Assembly: GCA_028285945.1 (NCBI GenBank)
Contig: JAPYNE010000060.1
Coordinates: 1 to 43,273 of the forward strand
DNA length: 43,273 nt
DNA from: Candidatus Foliamicus numerosus
Lineage (GTDB): Bacteria > Pseudomonadota > Gammaproteobacteria > Steroidobacterales > Foliamicaceae
Direction of reading: 5' to 3'
The notes beneath the pieces were generated by a model, which saw only the letters and a list, made by a program, of their open reading frames with translations, was not told the DNA's origin and did not search any database. Positions 7,570-15,926 of the stretch are shown here, one piece after another (the first letter of the stretch is position 1; the number at the start of each line of letters is the position of its first letter). The position numbers and the translations under genes are program-made.

Positions 7570-8643
7570 TCAGTAGTGCTGCTGCGGCGGAATCCGGGCC
7601 GCGGGGTCCTGGAAGACGCTGTCCTCCGGCCGCCCCGTGTCCTCGTTCCAGGCCACCGTGCGCACGGCGTTGTCGTAAAGGTTGTAGTGGACCGCGGCGC
7701 GGCCCGTATGTACATCCACGAACTGCCAGCCGGTGGCATCGCGCTCGAAGAAGGGGTCGGCGCGGTTCATCGGCACCGTGAGCACCGGCAGGAAATGCTC
7801 GGCTTGCGCGTAGCTGCCGGGATACGGCCACGGCCAGGCGGTGGCCATGGCCGACGTGAAGCTGATGTTGCCGATCTGGTTGTACTGGATCTGGTGGACA
7901 TGCCCGTAGAGCACGGTTACCTTGTCGAACGGCGCCAGGATGGCCTGCATCTGCTCGGCATCGTCGGTCCAGAAATTCCAGCCCTTGTAGATTTTTTGCA
8001 GCGGCGAATGCGAAACCACCACGATGGGCGTGCTTTTATCGACTTCCGCCAAGTCCTTTTTCAGCCACTCGCGCTGCGGGTCGCCCACCAGAAACGGTGA
8101 GCCGTTGGGATTGTCCAGCCCGGCCATTTCGTTCATCCGCTGCTCGGCGGTGGGCCAGCGCTCGAAGGTCCACTCGTCGTAGGTGAGGATGGAGTTCAGC
8201 ATCACGAAATGCACGCCCTTGTGATCGAAGCTGTAGTAGTGCGGGCGCTTGAAAATATCCGACCAGTACTCGCCCAGGTCCAAGTAGTAATCGTGCTCGC
8301 CCAGGATGGGATGGATGTCGTAATTAAGCGCGGAAAGGAGTTCCGCGCCGTGGTCCAGCTCCGGCTTGGTGCCGAGTTGCGCCAAGTCGCCGCCGTAGAT
8401 CACGAAGTCCGGCTTGGGATTCAGCAGGTTGGTTTCCGCCACGGCGCGGATCAGGCCGCGGTCCCAGTTGCGCACGAACTCGTTGCCGCGAATGTGCTGG
8501 ATATGCGAATCGGAAAGGAAGGCGAAGCTGAATTCCGCCGACTGCTCGCTGCGGCCCAGCTTCACGTAAGTGAGCGGCAGGGTGCCCACCGCCGCCATGC
8601 TGGCGGCGCGCTGCATGAATTTGCGTCTGTTGCTTTGAGTCAT
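7570..8643 (-). CDS. Tat-exported metallophosphoesterase
   Basis: 357 aa. SNRRKFMQRAASMAAVG at the N-terminus is a twin-arginine signal. Calcineurin-like metal-binding motifs follow in order: FLSDSHIQH, VIYGGDLAQL, ILGEHDYYL, VVVSHSPL and YGHVHQIQ. The third motif is GEHD where GNHD is usual, so one metal ligand is changed. Substrate is unknown, and the protein should fold in the cytoplasm with its metals before export. It lies 15 bases after the peroxidase gene and 16 bases before the cytochrome gene on the same strand. Sandwiching a phosphoesterase between two cytochromes suggests one periplasmic pathway. Confidence 0.88.
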   Translation of the reverse strand: MTQSNRRKFMQRAASMAAVGTLPLTYVKLGRSEQSAEFSFAFLSDSHIQHIRGNEFVRNWDRGLIRAVAETNLLNPKPDFVIYGGDLAQLGTKPELDHGAELLSALNYDIHPILGEHDYYLDLGEYWSDIFKRPHYYSFDHKGVHFVMLNSILTYDEWTFERWPTAEQRMNEMAGLDNPNGSPFLVGDPQREWLKKDLAEVDKSTPIVVVSHSPLQKIYKGWNFWTDDAEQMQAILAPFDKVTVLYGHVHQIQYNQIGNISFTSAMATAWPWPYPGSYAQAEHFLPVLTVPMNRADPFFERDATGWQFVDVHTGRAAVHYNLYDNAVRTVAWNEDTGRPEDSVFQDPAARIPPQQHY

Positions 8644-8658
8644 CGTTTTGTGCTCCGC

Positions 8659-9792
8659 TCAGTCTAGGCCGGAGGCGTTGGCCGCCTCGGCCAAGGCTTC
8701 GTATTCCGGGCTGGTGAGCGCTTCCATGAACAGCACCAGGTCGGCCACCTGCTCGTCGGTGAGGTCCAAGGGCCGTATGCCGCTGGACAGGAAATCGTTG
8801 ACCGGATCGTCGGCCTCGGTGACGCCGCCGTTGTTGTAGTGGTCCATCACGTCCTTGAGCGTGGCCAGGCTGCCGTCGTGCATGTACGGCGCGGTGGCGG
8901 CGACGTTGCGCAGGGTGGGCGTTTTGAACGCGCCCAAATCGTCGAACATTTCCGAAATCGCGAAGCGACCCAGTTCGGAGGAAAGTTTCTCCGAAAGCAC
9001 GGTTTCATCGACTTCCGCGCCGCGCTCCAGCGCCGCGAGAAAGCTGCCCACGGCTTCGGGTATGCGGTCCTGGATATCGTTGATGCCCACGCCCAGATTG
9101 TGGAAGCGGTGGTCGGTGAACAACGCGTGGTCGTGCTCGATGGTGTGGCAGGACACGCAGCGCCCCTCGTTGAGGAACAGATCGAGGCCGCGCGCTTCCG
9201 CCTCGCTCAATGCGTCCTCCTCGCCGCCGAACCAGTAGCGGTCGAAGCGCGAATCGCCGAATAAAAGGGTGCGCTGGAAGGCGGCGATGGCCTTGGTGAC
9301 CTCGTCGATCGTGACCTGCCCCGGCTCCTTGCCGAAAACCTCACGGAAGGCGGCCACGTACTGCGGGTCGTCGGCCACGATTTCAAGAATCGGATCGTGG
9401 GTTTCAAGCCCCATTTCCACCGGGTTCAGGAACGGATGCTGGGCTTGGTCCTCCAAGCTGGGCGAGCGGCCGTCCCAGAAGAGGGTCTCGAAGTAGGCGG
9501 CATTGGTGGCGGTGGGCGAGTTGCGGGTGCCGGCAAGCCCCAAAATGCCTTCCGAAGTGCTCAAGGGGCTGTCGGTGAAGCCCTTCTCCCGCTCATGGCA
9601 GGTGGAGCAGCTCACCTCGCCGGTGGCGCTGAACCGCTCGTCGTGGAACAGCTTGTCGCCCAGCGCGATCTTGGCCGGCGTCATGGGGTTGTTATCCGGC
9701 ACAGGCAGTTCGGGCAAGCCCAGCGGGGCCGCCGAAGCCATCGCCGCAAACGTCATGGCGCCAAGCGCCGCAACCAGTTTTCGTGCCATCAT
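8659..9792 (-). CDS. Di-haem cytochrome c peroxidase / MauG family protein
   Basis: 377 aa with a Sec signal (KLVAALGAMTFAAMASA). Two haem sites are visible: CSTCH at 62-66 and CVSCH at 212-216. Family motifs include GDKLFHDERFSATGEVSC, GLAGTRNSPTATNAAY, WDGRSPSLEDQA and FKTPTLRNVAATAPYMHDGS. Members reduce H2O2 with electrons from small cytochromes, or oxidise proteins as MauG does. The small cytochrome at the end of the operon is a plausible partner. Two adjacent ATGs (9792 and 9789) follow GGGAGGG. The second has the more usable spacing. Confidence 0.93.
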   Translation of the reverse strand: MMARKLVAALGAMTFAAMASAAPLGLPELPVPDNNPMTPAKIALGDKLFHDERFSATGEVSCSTCHEREKGFTDSPLSTSEGILGLAGTRNSPTATNAAYFETLFWDGRSPSLEDQAQHPFLNPVEMGLETHDPILEIVADDPQYVAAFREVFGKEPGQVTIDEVTKAIAAFQRTLLFGDSRFDRYWFGGEEDALSEAEARGLDLFLNEGRCVSCHTIEHDHALFTDHRFHNLGVGINDIQDRIPEAVGSFLAALERGAEVDETVLSEKLSSELGRFAISEMFDDLGAFKTPTLRNVAATAPYMHDGSLATLKDVMDHYNNGGVTEADDPVNDFLSSGIRPLDLTDEQVADLVLFMEALTSPEYEALAEAANASGLD

Positions 9793-9816
9793 CCCTCCCG
9801 AGTCCTCTCCCCGATC

Positions 9817-9844
9817 ATCCTACGCGGCGCACATAACAAGTCAA
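9817..9844 (-). promoter_or_regulatory. Sigma-70-like promoter of the peroxidase operon
   Basis: On the minus strand TTGACT (9839-9844) and TAGGAT (9817-9822) are separated by 16 bases, and the start codon is about 25 bases downstream of the -10 box. The match to consensus is good but not tested. Confidence 0.5.
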
Positions 9845-9867
9845 GCCCGGCGACCTTGAATTGCAGA

Positions 9868-9909
9868 GAGCACATCACTTGTCCGGTTTTAGAGCACATG
9901 AAGTGTCCC
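9868..9909 (+). repeat. Insertion-sequence end remnant: two 24-bp direct repeats
   Basis: GAGCACATCACTTGTCCGG plus TTTTA is followed at exactly 24 bases by GAGCACATGAAGTGTCC. The unit resembles that at 43181-43230 (AACAAATGAATTGTCCGG plus TTTTGG), which also repeats every 24 bases. Serial terminal repeats starting TGTCC are typical of IS21-like elements. No transposase lies beside it, so this is a solo end. It marks the left border of the peroxidase operon region as seen from the unknown gene at 9953. Confidence 0.5.
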
Positions 9910-9952
9910 AACGGGAGGCTTCTCACTTTCGACGATTCCCCGCCCTCGGAAT

Positions 9953-11515
9953 TTAAGGTCCGACGGGCCGAACCAAGGCCTGAAAATGGCGAGACGGCGC
10001 GAATGTGAGCGTCCCGTCTATCACCGACAAGGTTCTAGGAAAATCAAAAGATGCGCAAAGATTATCCGGCGTTCTATTGACGGCCACCCGCAACTCCGGC
10101 TTGCCGGCGGCGCCCGGGCCGCCAAGGCTGAAAACATCGTAAGCCAGTTCGGGGACAACGGAGTTGGCGGGGGCCAGTAATTCGCGAGCCACCAGCAGCT
10201 TGTTTTCCAGCATCGTGGCGCCCTTCATGGTGCCAATATCCGTCACAGTCGCTTGAGGATGCATGACATCCGCCAAGCGCGCCAATTGCTCGGCTGTGGC
10301 TGCCGTCGGAAAATCAATAAGCACTTTCGCCGAACGTCCGTCAAGAACCCACAATCTGTATGCCCGATCATTGCCGCTTTCCATTGGATTCCTCGGAGCC
10401 GTCTTAAACATCAGCCATTCGCCGTCGCCAAAAACCCGCACGGAATGCGGGCTGATCCAAGCCTCTACGGCTCGCGTCCAAGTGTCTTTCGCAGTGCCAT
10501 CATCCCAGTTGAACTCTCGGCGGACCACCATGTCCGGCAATTCCCCGGACTCTTCCGGATCCCGGCCGTAAACAAAGTATCCCGCCTCGGACGAATGGAA
10601 GCGCGCAACGTCAACCGAGGAAAAAGACCTCTGTTGAACGCGGATTTTGCGTACGTTTTCTGCATCTGTCGTCGAGTAGAAGTGGTGGGCACCCATGCCT
10701 GCGGAGTCCCCGCTGTACGAGGGCGATAAATGCAACTCGCGGTTGTCGGCGGAGTAGGCTAGCCCGTAAGGCAACCCGGCGTTACTGACATCGTAACGGT
10801 CTCCCAAATAGTGGCTGATCCTCTTGCCTTCATCCAGATTATGAATCAGCAGCTGCGACTGGCCTCCTCCGAGCGGCTCAAGCGCCGAATACGACGAGCC
10901 GTCGCTGGCGACCCCGAACCACCAAAGCTTGTCGTGCTCGTAGATCAACCGGCCATCGAGAAAAATCCGCACAGGCTCCGCCGTTTCATCGCCCCGGTTG
11001 CCTCTCTGGTTCAAGCGAAGGTCGCCAAATCCAGCCACGACGGCCCCGCTCGCGTTCTTGCCTATTTTTTGATGATTGGGCAGAAAGGGCAGGGAGCCGC
11101 CGAATACCTGCCCTGCATCGTCGAGGACCGAAAAGCGCGCGCCTCCGGCAGCAGGCACCACCATAACCGCCAAATCGCTTGCTTGGCCTTTGCCCATTCG
11201 CAGCACGCACCCCGCCGCATTGATAACTTCCTGCGGCATCAACGCCCGTTCATCACGAGGCGGAGGATATCTCCGGCCAACTCCCCACGCCTCTGCGCTC
11301 GGAGCTTTCCGGGTCATTCCGCCAGCGGATAGATCAAGATCGATGGATTCGGGCGGATCATGGCCCCCTTCATCCGCACGCTCGGAGATAAAACGCAAGG
11401 CCAAGGCCATTGCGATGCAAGCGGCAACCGCAACGGCACCCCACCCCAGCATACGTTTTGCTTTGCTCTTAATCGTCACAACTGAACACTTCCGTCGGAT
11501 CCTGCCGAACCCCAT
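9953..11515 (-). CDS. Membrane-anchored protein of unknown function
   Basis: 520 aa from the ATG at 11515, which has GGGAAGAAG ahead of it. One membrane segment near residues 22-41 (LGWGAVAVAACIAMALALRF) follows a basic start, so most of the chain should face the periplasm. The rest is rich in short beta-like stretches with Gly/Asp/Ser turns (VRIFLDGRLIYEHDKLWWFG, GLPYGLAYSADNRELHLSPS, YRLWVLDGRSAKVLIDFP), which hints at a beta-propeller but gives no named family. It has no operon partner. A longer start at 11560 exists without a Shine-Dalgarno. GC content and codon choice look a little lower than in neighbours, so transfer is possible. Confidence 0.7.
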   Translation of the reverse strand: MGFGRIRRKCSVVTIKSKAKRMLGWGAVAVAACIAMALALRFISERADEGGHDPPESIDLDLSAGGMTRKAPSAEAWGVGRRYPPPRDERALMPQEVINAAGCVLRMGKGQASDLAVMVVPAAGGARFSVLDDAGQVFGGSLPFLPNHQKIGKNASGAVVAGFGDLRLNQRGNRGDETAEPVRIFLDGRLIYEHDKLWWFGVASDGSSYSALEPLGGGQSQLLIHNLDEGKRISHYLGDRYDVSNAGLPYGLAYSADNRELHLSPSYSGDSAGMGAHHFYSTTDAENVRKIRVQQRSFSSVDVARFHSSEAGYFVYGRDPEESGELPDMVVRREFNWDDGTAKDTWTRAVEAWISPHSVRVFGDGEWLMFKTAPRNPMESGNDRAYRLWVLDGRSAKVLIDFPTAATAEQLARLADVMHPQATVTDIGTMKGATMLENKLLVARELLAPANSVVPELAYDVFSLGGPGAAGKPELRVAVNRTPDNLCASFDFPRTLSVIDGTLTFAPSRHFQALVRPVGP

Positions 11516-11749
11516 TACTTCTTCCCTCAGCAATTGCGCGCCATCCCTACCGCAGCTCATTTCGATGCGCCGGTCGCGGATGCATCAAGAGACCGGCTGT
11601 AGTCTTTTCGATCACCCTTCAGACCCTATCACACGATGAAATGGCAACTAACAAGCCAATTGGAGCACTGCGGTTCGGCGCGCCCCCAGCCTTGCGCCTA
11701 GGCATTTGCGCTCGGCGGCAGCACTGGGGCGGCGTATTCCGCAGTTGGT

Positions 11750-12772
11750 ATGCTGGCGCTTATGGTTTCACGGCACTATTGCTGCGCGAGCTGGCGGGCG
11801 CGTTTGGCGCTCGCAGCGGCGGGCCTTGCCGCGCTGTTGCTGGCGCTCGCGGCGCATGCGGCGGGCGCGGAGGCGGAGCCGCCGGTGATCTTCGCGGCGG
11901 CCAGCACGACGGCGGCGCTGGGCGAACTGGCGGCTATCCATGAGCGCCGCGAAGGGCAGCCGCTCAGGCTGTCGTTCGCATCGTCGGCCACGCTGGCCCG
12001 GCAGGTTCTCAATGGGGCGCGGCCGGCGCTGTTTATGACGGCCAACCGCAAATGGATGGATGCGCTGGACGAAGCGGGCCTGCTTAAGGCCGGCAGCCGC
12101 AAGGAACTGCTGGGCAACCGGCTGGTGATGATCAAGCGCAGGAACTCGGATCGAAGCGTGAGCCTTGCGGATCCGGACACTCTGCTGGCCGCGCTCGGCG
12201 ACACCCCGCTTATGCTCGGGGATCCGGCGCACGTGCCGGCCGGCCTGTATGCCCGAGAGGCGCTGCGGCGGCTGGGAATTTGGACACGCCTTGAAGGCCG
12301 TTTGGCATTCGCCGCCAACGCCCGGGCGGTGGCTGTGCGCGTGGCCCGGGGCGAGGCGCCGCTGGGCATCACTTACGCCAGCGAATTGAGCGCCGAGTCG
12401 CGCTTGGTCGCCGCCGCGTGGTTCCCGGAGGAAAGCCATTCGCCGATCCGCTACGAACTGGCCTTGATCGAACCGGCTGGCCGCTCGTCCGCGCTGGCTT
12501 TCTACGATCATCTTCTCAGCGGCGAGGCGCAGCAGGTGTTCCTGAAGCACGGATTCATCCCCAGCCGCGAGGGCGGGCCGGGGGGAGCGACGCGCCAGCC
12601 GATAAACAAGGCGGCGCATCACCGGCGCGCGCGCGCCGCGCTCCTCAAAAACGGCGGCGCCCCCGCTTTCGGCGAAGGCGGCACGTCCGCTTCCCCAAAG
12701 ATGATGCCCCAGCTTCCAAAGATCGGGGCTTCACTCGCAAAAAGGGCGGCATGCCCCCGCTTTCGGCGATGA
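11750..12772 (+). CDS. modA: Molybdate ABC transporter, substrate-binding protein ModA, with extended C-terminus
   Basis: 340 aa. It has a signal peptide (RLALAAAGLAALLLALAAHAAG). Ligand-binding motifs are VIFAAASTTAALGELA, LSFASSATLARQVLNG, and GDPAHVPAGLYAREAL. ModA binds molybdate or tungstate in the periplasm and delivers it to ModB. Homology should end near GEAQQVFLKHGFIPSREGG. The last 64 residues (from about 277) are Ala/Arg/Pro-rich and encoded by repeat-containing DNA, which is unusual. The start has no Shine-Dalgarno. The stop lies 22 bases before modB. Confidence 0.88.
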   Translation: MLALMVSRHYCCASWRARLALAAAGLAALLLALAAHAAGAEAEPPVIFAAASTTAALGELAAIHERREGQPLRLSFASSATLARQVLNGARPALFMTANRKWMDALDEAGLLKAGSRKELLGNRLVMIKRRNSDRSVSLADPDTLLAALGDTPLMLGDPAHVPAGLYAREALRRLGIWTRLEGRLAFAANARAVAVRVARGEAPLGITYASELSAESRLVAAAWFPEESHSPIRYELALIEPAGRSSALAFYDHLLSGEAQQVFLKHGFIPSREGGPGGATRQPINKAAHHRRARAALLKNGGAPAFGEGGTSASPKMMPQLPKIGASLAKRAACPRFRR

Positions 12773-12780
12773 AGGCGCGC
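12645..12780 (+). repeat. Imperfect direct repeat at the modA-modB junction
   Basis: The unit at 12645-12680 and the unit at 12737-12780 share AAAAAsGGCGGCnnG followed by CCCCCGCTTTCGGCGA and a GGCG-rich end. They encode most of the odd ModA tail. They may be a small mobile or REP-like element that pushed the stop codon downstream. Confidence 0.5.
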
Positions 12781-12794
12781 TGCCGCTTCCGGCA

Positions 12795-13481
12795 ATGACG
12801 CCCGTGTGGGAAATCGCGGCGCTTTCGCTCAAGGTGTCGCTTTGGGCCGTGGCCTGCTCGCTGCCGGCGGGCATCGCCTGCGCCTGGGTGCTGGCTCGCT
12901 GCCGCTTCCCGGGCAAGATGCTGCTGGACGGGCTGGTGCATCTGCCGCTGGTCACGCCGCCGGTGGTGGTGGGCTATCTGCTGCTCGCGGTGCTGGGGCG
13001 CAACGGCGCGCTGGGAGGATGGCTGCACGACACGTTCGGGGTGAGCCTCACCTTCACCTGGAAAGGCGCGGCCGTGGCCGCTGCGGTGATGGCCTTCCCG
13101 CTGATGGTGCGGGCCATCCGCCTAGGGATCGAGTCGGTGGACCGGCGGCTGGAGGAAGCCGCGCGCGCGCTGGGCGCAACGCCGCTGCGGGCGTTGTTCA
13201 CCGTGACCTTGCCGCTGGCCGCGCCCGGGCTGATCAGCGGCGCGCTGCTCGCATTCGCCCGCTGCTTAGGCGAGTTCGGCGCCACCATCACCTTCGTCTC
13301 CAACGTTCCGGGCCAAACCCGCACCCTGCCGCTGGCCATCTACACGCTGCTTCAAACCCCCGAGGGCGAGACCGCCGCCGCCTGGCTGGCGGGCGTGTCG
13401 CTGATGCTGGCGATACTGGCGCTGGCGACTTCCGAACTGGCGGCGCGCGCCGTGCGCAAGCGGCTGGGCCGAGGCACATAA
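12795..13481 (+). CDS. modB: Molybdate ABC transporter permease ModB
   Basis: 228 aa with about five membrane segments. The cytoplasmic coupling loop EAARALGATPLRALFTVTLPLAAPG is the EAA motif of binding-protein-dependent permeases. PLVTPPVVVGYLLL and FARCLGEFGATITFVSNVPGQTRTLPLAIY are ModB/CysTW-type signatures. It forms the membrane channel with ModC. It lies between modA (22 bases) and modC (5 bases). Confidence 0.93.
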   Translation: MTPVWEIAALSLKVSLWAVACSLPAGIACAWVLARCRFPGKMLLDGLVHLPLVTPPVVVGYLLLAVLGRNGALGGWLHDTFGVSLTFTWKGAAVAAAVMAFPLMVRAIRLGIESVDRRLEEAARALGATPLRALFTVTLPLAAPGLISGALLAFARCLGEFGATITFVSNVPGQTRTLPLAIYTLLQTPEGETAAAWLAGVSLMLAILALATSELAARAVRKRLGRGT

Positions 13482-13486
13482 CCGCC

Positions 13487-14554
13487 ATGCTTGCGGTCAA
13501 CGCGCGCAAGAAACTGGCCGCCTTCGAATGGCGCGGGGAGCTTCGCTTGGGCTTCGGCGCAACCGCCCTGTTCGGCCCGTCCGGCGCGGGCAAGACCAGC
13601 TTGGTCAATATGATTGCCGGCCTGCTGGCGCCCGACGAGGGCGAGATCACGATCGGGGAAACCTGCGTGTTCAGCCGTTCGCGCGGCATCGACCTGCCGC
13701 CGGAACGCCGCCCGGTGGGCGTGGTTTTTCAGGACGGTCGCCTGTTCCCGCACCTGAGCGTGCGCGGCAACTTGGCCTATGGGCGGCGGCGCGGCTCGCT
13801 GGCCCCCCCGGATATGAGCGAAGTGGTGGAGCGGCTGGAGCTCGGCGCGCTGCTTCACCGCCGTCCGATGACGCTGTCGGGAGGCGAGCAACAGCGCGTG
13901 GCGATTGGGCGCGCGCTGCTGACCGGCCCGGAGGCGCTGCTGCTGGACGAGCCGCTGGCGGGGCTGGACGGCGCCCGCCGCGAACAGGTGCTGGGCATGC
14001 TCGCCGGACTGAGCCGGGACACCGGCCGGGTGGTGCTTTACATCACGCACCGCATGGGGGAAGTGCTGCGGCTGGCCGACCGCCTGGCGCTGATCGACGA
14101 GGGCGCGGTGAAGGCGGTGGGCACGCCGCGGGAATTGCTCGGCAACCCGGAATTGCAGTCGCTGACCGGCCGGCGCAGCGCGGGCGCGCTGCTGTTCTGC
14201 CGCATGGAGCGCACCGATGCCGGCGACGGCTTAAGCCGCTTGAGTTGCGGCGCCCACCACCTCCTGCTTCCGCGGCTGGACGCGGCCAACGGCAGCAAAG
14301 TGGTGCTCCAAGTGCGGGCCGGCGACGTGGCGCTGTCGCTGGCGCCGCCGCAGCAGAGCAGCGCGCTGAACGTGGTGGCCGGCGCGGTGGAGCGCGTGCT
14401 GGAGGAGGACGAAGCCTTCAGCAACGTGGTGGTGGACACGGGCCAGACCCTGTGGGCGCGCGTGACCCGGCGCTCAGTGCGCGAACTGAAGCTGGCTCCA
14501 GGGCGGCGGGTTTACGCCACCATCAAGGCGGCGTCCCTGTTTTCCGAACCCTAG
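13487..14554 (+). CDS. modC: Molybdate ABC transporter ATPase ModC
   Basis: 355 aa. Walker A GPSGAGKTSLVN, signature LSGGEQQRVAIGRAL, Walker B ALLLDEPLAGLD and the switch His in YITHRM are all intact. The C-terminal third (from about 290, LNVVAGAVERVLEEDEAF to VRELKLAPGRRVYATIKAAS) is the TOBE/MOP domain that binds molybdate and can feed back on transport. The ATG at 13487 lies five bases after the modB stop. The much longer frame upstream is the shadow of modB. Confidence 0.95.
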   Translation: MLAVNARKKLAAFEWRGELRLGFGATALFGPSGAGKTSLVNMIAGLLAPDEGEITIGETCVFSRSRGIDLPPERRPVGVVFQDGRLFPHLSVRGNLAYGRRRGSLAPPDMSEVVERLELGALLHRRPMTLSGGEQQRVAIGRALLTGPEALLLDEPLAGLDGARREQVLGMLAGLSRDTGRVVLYITHRMGEVLRLADRLALIDEGAVKAVGTPRELLGNPELQSLTGRRSAGALLFCRMERTDAGDGLSRLSCGAHHLLLPRLDAANGSKVVLQVRAGDVALSLAPPQQSSALNVVAGAVERVLEEDEAFSNVVVDTGQTLWARVTRRSVRELKLAPGRRVYATIKAASLFSEP

Positions 14555-14608
14555 CCCGGATATTCCCCAAGGGACGTGGAGGCTGCGCGGGATTTTGCCT
14601 GCCCCTCG

Positions 14609-14710
14609 CCATTCCCCGCCCCCTTCTTCCAGGAGACGCATGAATACATCCCTGTAGCTTGCTTCGGCATCCTGCCTCCGATACTCCCGGAAAAGGGGGG
14701 CGGGGAATGG
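14609..14710. repeat. 27-bp inverted repeat with 48-bp loop downstream of modC
   Basis: The arms at 14609-14635 and 14684-14710 match at 24 of 27 positions as reverse complements (CCATTCCCCGCCCCCTTCTT against its complement). RNA from either strand could form a long stem. It may end modC transcription or be a MITE-like element. There is no open frame of interest inside. Confidence 0.6.
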
Positions 14711-14762
14711 CTTCAGCTGTGTTTTCAAGGCATAGCCGGGGCCTATGGCGCAGCGAACATGG

Positions 14763-14903
14763 GCGCGCAAGCGGGTAAAAGACCAGCGAAACGGGGCATG
14801 CGCGTTCCGCATCAGGCGTAAAGCGGGCTATCCGGGCATCAGCTACGGATGAAGCAGGAAAATCAGGAAGGCAGCAAGCGGCTTGGCGCAATAGGCGGGC
14901 TAA
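14763..14903 (-). repeat. Interspersed repeat, copy A (about 141 bp)
   Basis: Read on the minus strand it starts TAGCCCGCCTATTGCGCCAA and ends GGTCTTTTACCCGCTTGCGC. It aligns along its length, at roughly 80% by eye, with 36774-36915. Shared blocks include CTTGCTGCCTTCCTGATT (one difference), TAGCTGATGCCCGGAT and GCCTGATGCGGAA. It overlaps the last 41 bases of bioC. Together with the inverted repeat it fills most of the non-coding stretch 14555-14862. Confidence 0.75.
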
Positions 14904-15717
14904 GCCGCTCGAGCGGCACTTCCGCCGGTTCCGCGGCGGCGCGCGGCGGCGCTTTCCAAGCCTGGCCGTACACCACTTCCACGCTCACCGGTATCGCGCC
15001 CTGGGCATCGCGCCCCGCCTCGAAGGCTTCCGCAACCACGCGGCGGCGGTCGCGGCGCGCCAGGCCGGCGCCCTTCGGCATCATGGCCCGGCTTGCGCCG
15101 GCGCGGCGCAAGTCCTCCTCCAGCGACAGGAAATCCTCGTAGCGCACGGCGAACCGCTCGGCGCTCATCACCGGATCGGCGAACCCGACGCGCAATAGCG
15201 CATCGCCTAGGTGGTGCATGTCCAACAGCGTTTCCGGCTGGTCGTCGAAGCCGGCGCCGCGGCGCGCGGCGCGCAGCTCCTTGAGCGTGTCCGGGCCGAA
15301 CATCGAAAAGAACAGCAAGCCGGGGGAATCCAGCACCCGCTGGAATTCCGCCAGCGCCGCGCCCATGGCCGGACACCAGTGAAGCGCCAGGTTCGAGAAC
15401 AGCAATTGCGCGCACCCGTCCGCCAGCGGCATCTGCTGGAGATCGCCGCGCACGCGCCGGCCCTCGGCGAGCCGCAGCATGCCGGCGGAAGCGTCCAGCG
15501 CCAAGAGCCGGGCATCGGGAAAGCGGCGCTTCAACCCGGCGCGCGCTTCGCCGGGGCCGCAGCCGGCGTCGATGATGAGGCCGGGCTCCAGCCGCACCCA
15601 GTCCAGTTGCTCCAGCATCCGGCGGCGGATCTCCGCGTGCAGGAAATCGCCTCCCGCGAAACCAGCCGCCGCGCGGCTGAAGGCGCGCCGAACCTGTTGC
15701 GGACGAGGGCGGGCCAT
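14863..15717 (-). CDS. bioC: Malonyl-ACP O-methyltransferase BioC
   Basis: 284 aa from the ATG at 15717. The N-terminus QVRRAFSRAAAGFAGGDFLHAEI is characteristic of BioC. The SAM-binding motif I is LIIDAGCGPGEARAGLKRRFP, followed by LLALDASAGML, and LLFSNLALHWCPAMGAALAEF is the family's substrate-side motif. BioC methylates malonyl-ACP to start biotin synthesis on fatty-acid enzymes. No other bio genes are in the window. It is divergent from comF across about 209 bases that include a short CGTGCGGGT tandem. Its last codons lie inside the interspersed repeat, so the C-terminal tail may be recent. Confidence 0.9.
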   Translation of the reverse strand: MARPRPQQVRRAFSRAAAGFAGGDFLHAEIRRRMLEQLDWVRLEPGLIIDAGCGPGEARAGLKRRFPDARLLALDASAGMLRLAEGRRVRGDLQQMPLADGCAQLLFSNLALHWCPAMGAALAEFQRVLDSPGLLFFSMFGPDTLKELRAARRGAGFDDQPETLLDMHHLGDALLRVGFADPVMSAERFAVRYEDFLSLEEDLRRAGASRAMMPKGAGLARRDRRRVVAEAFEAGRDAQGAIPVSVEVVYGQAWKAPPRAAAEPAEVPLERLSPPIAPSRLLPS

Positions 15718-15926
15718 CGGCAACGCCTAGCAAGCCGCGGTTGGCAACGCGGCGATCGTGCGGGTCGTGCGGGTCGTGTTGGGCGCCCCGGCGTGCCCCC
15801 GGCCCCGGATGCCGACAGGATACGCTGGAACACGATCACGGCGGCAGCGCGCATGGGACGCGCCGGTGGTCAACACTCGTGGCATGCCAATTTCCCCTTT
15901 AGCGCGGGCGCGTTAGCATACCCGCA

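Noticed and set aside
12806-13486. Extension of the ModC frame across modB
   Set aside because: Arg/Gly/Ala-rich shadow; the conserved ModC start is at 13487.
14576-14821. 81-residue frame after modC
   Set aside because: Covers the inverted repeat and the interspersed repeat; no coding signature.
15757-15778. Short CGTGCGGGT tandem before comF
   Set aside because: Only two to three copies; chance in GC-rich DNA is likely.
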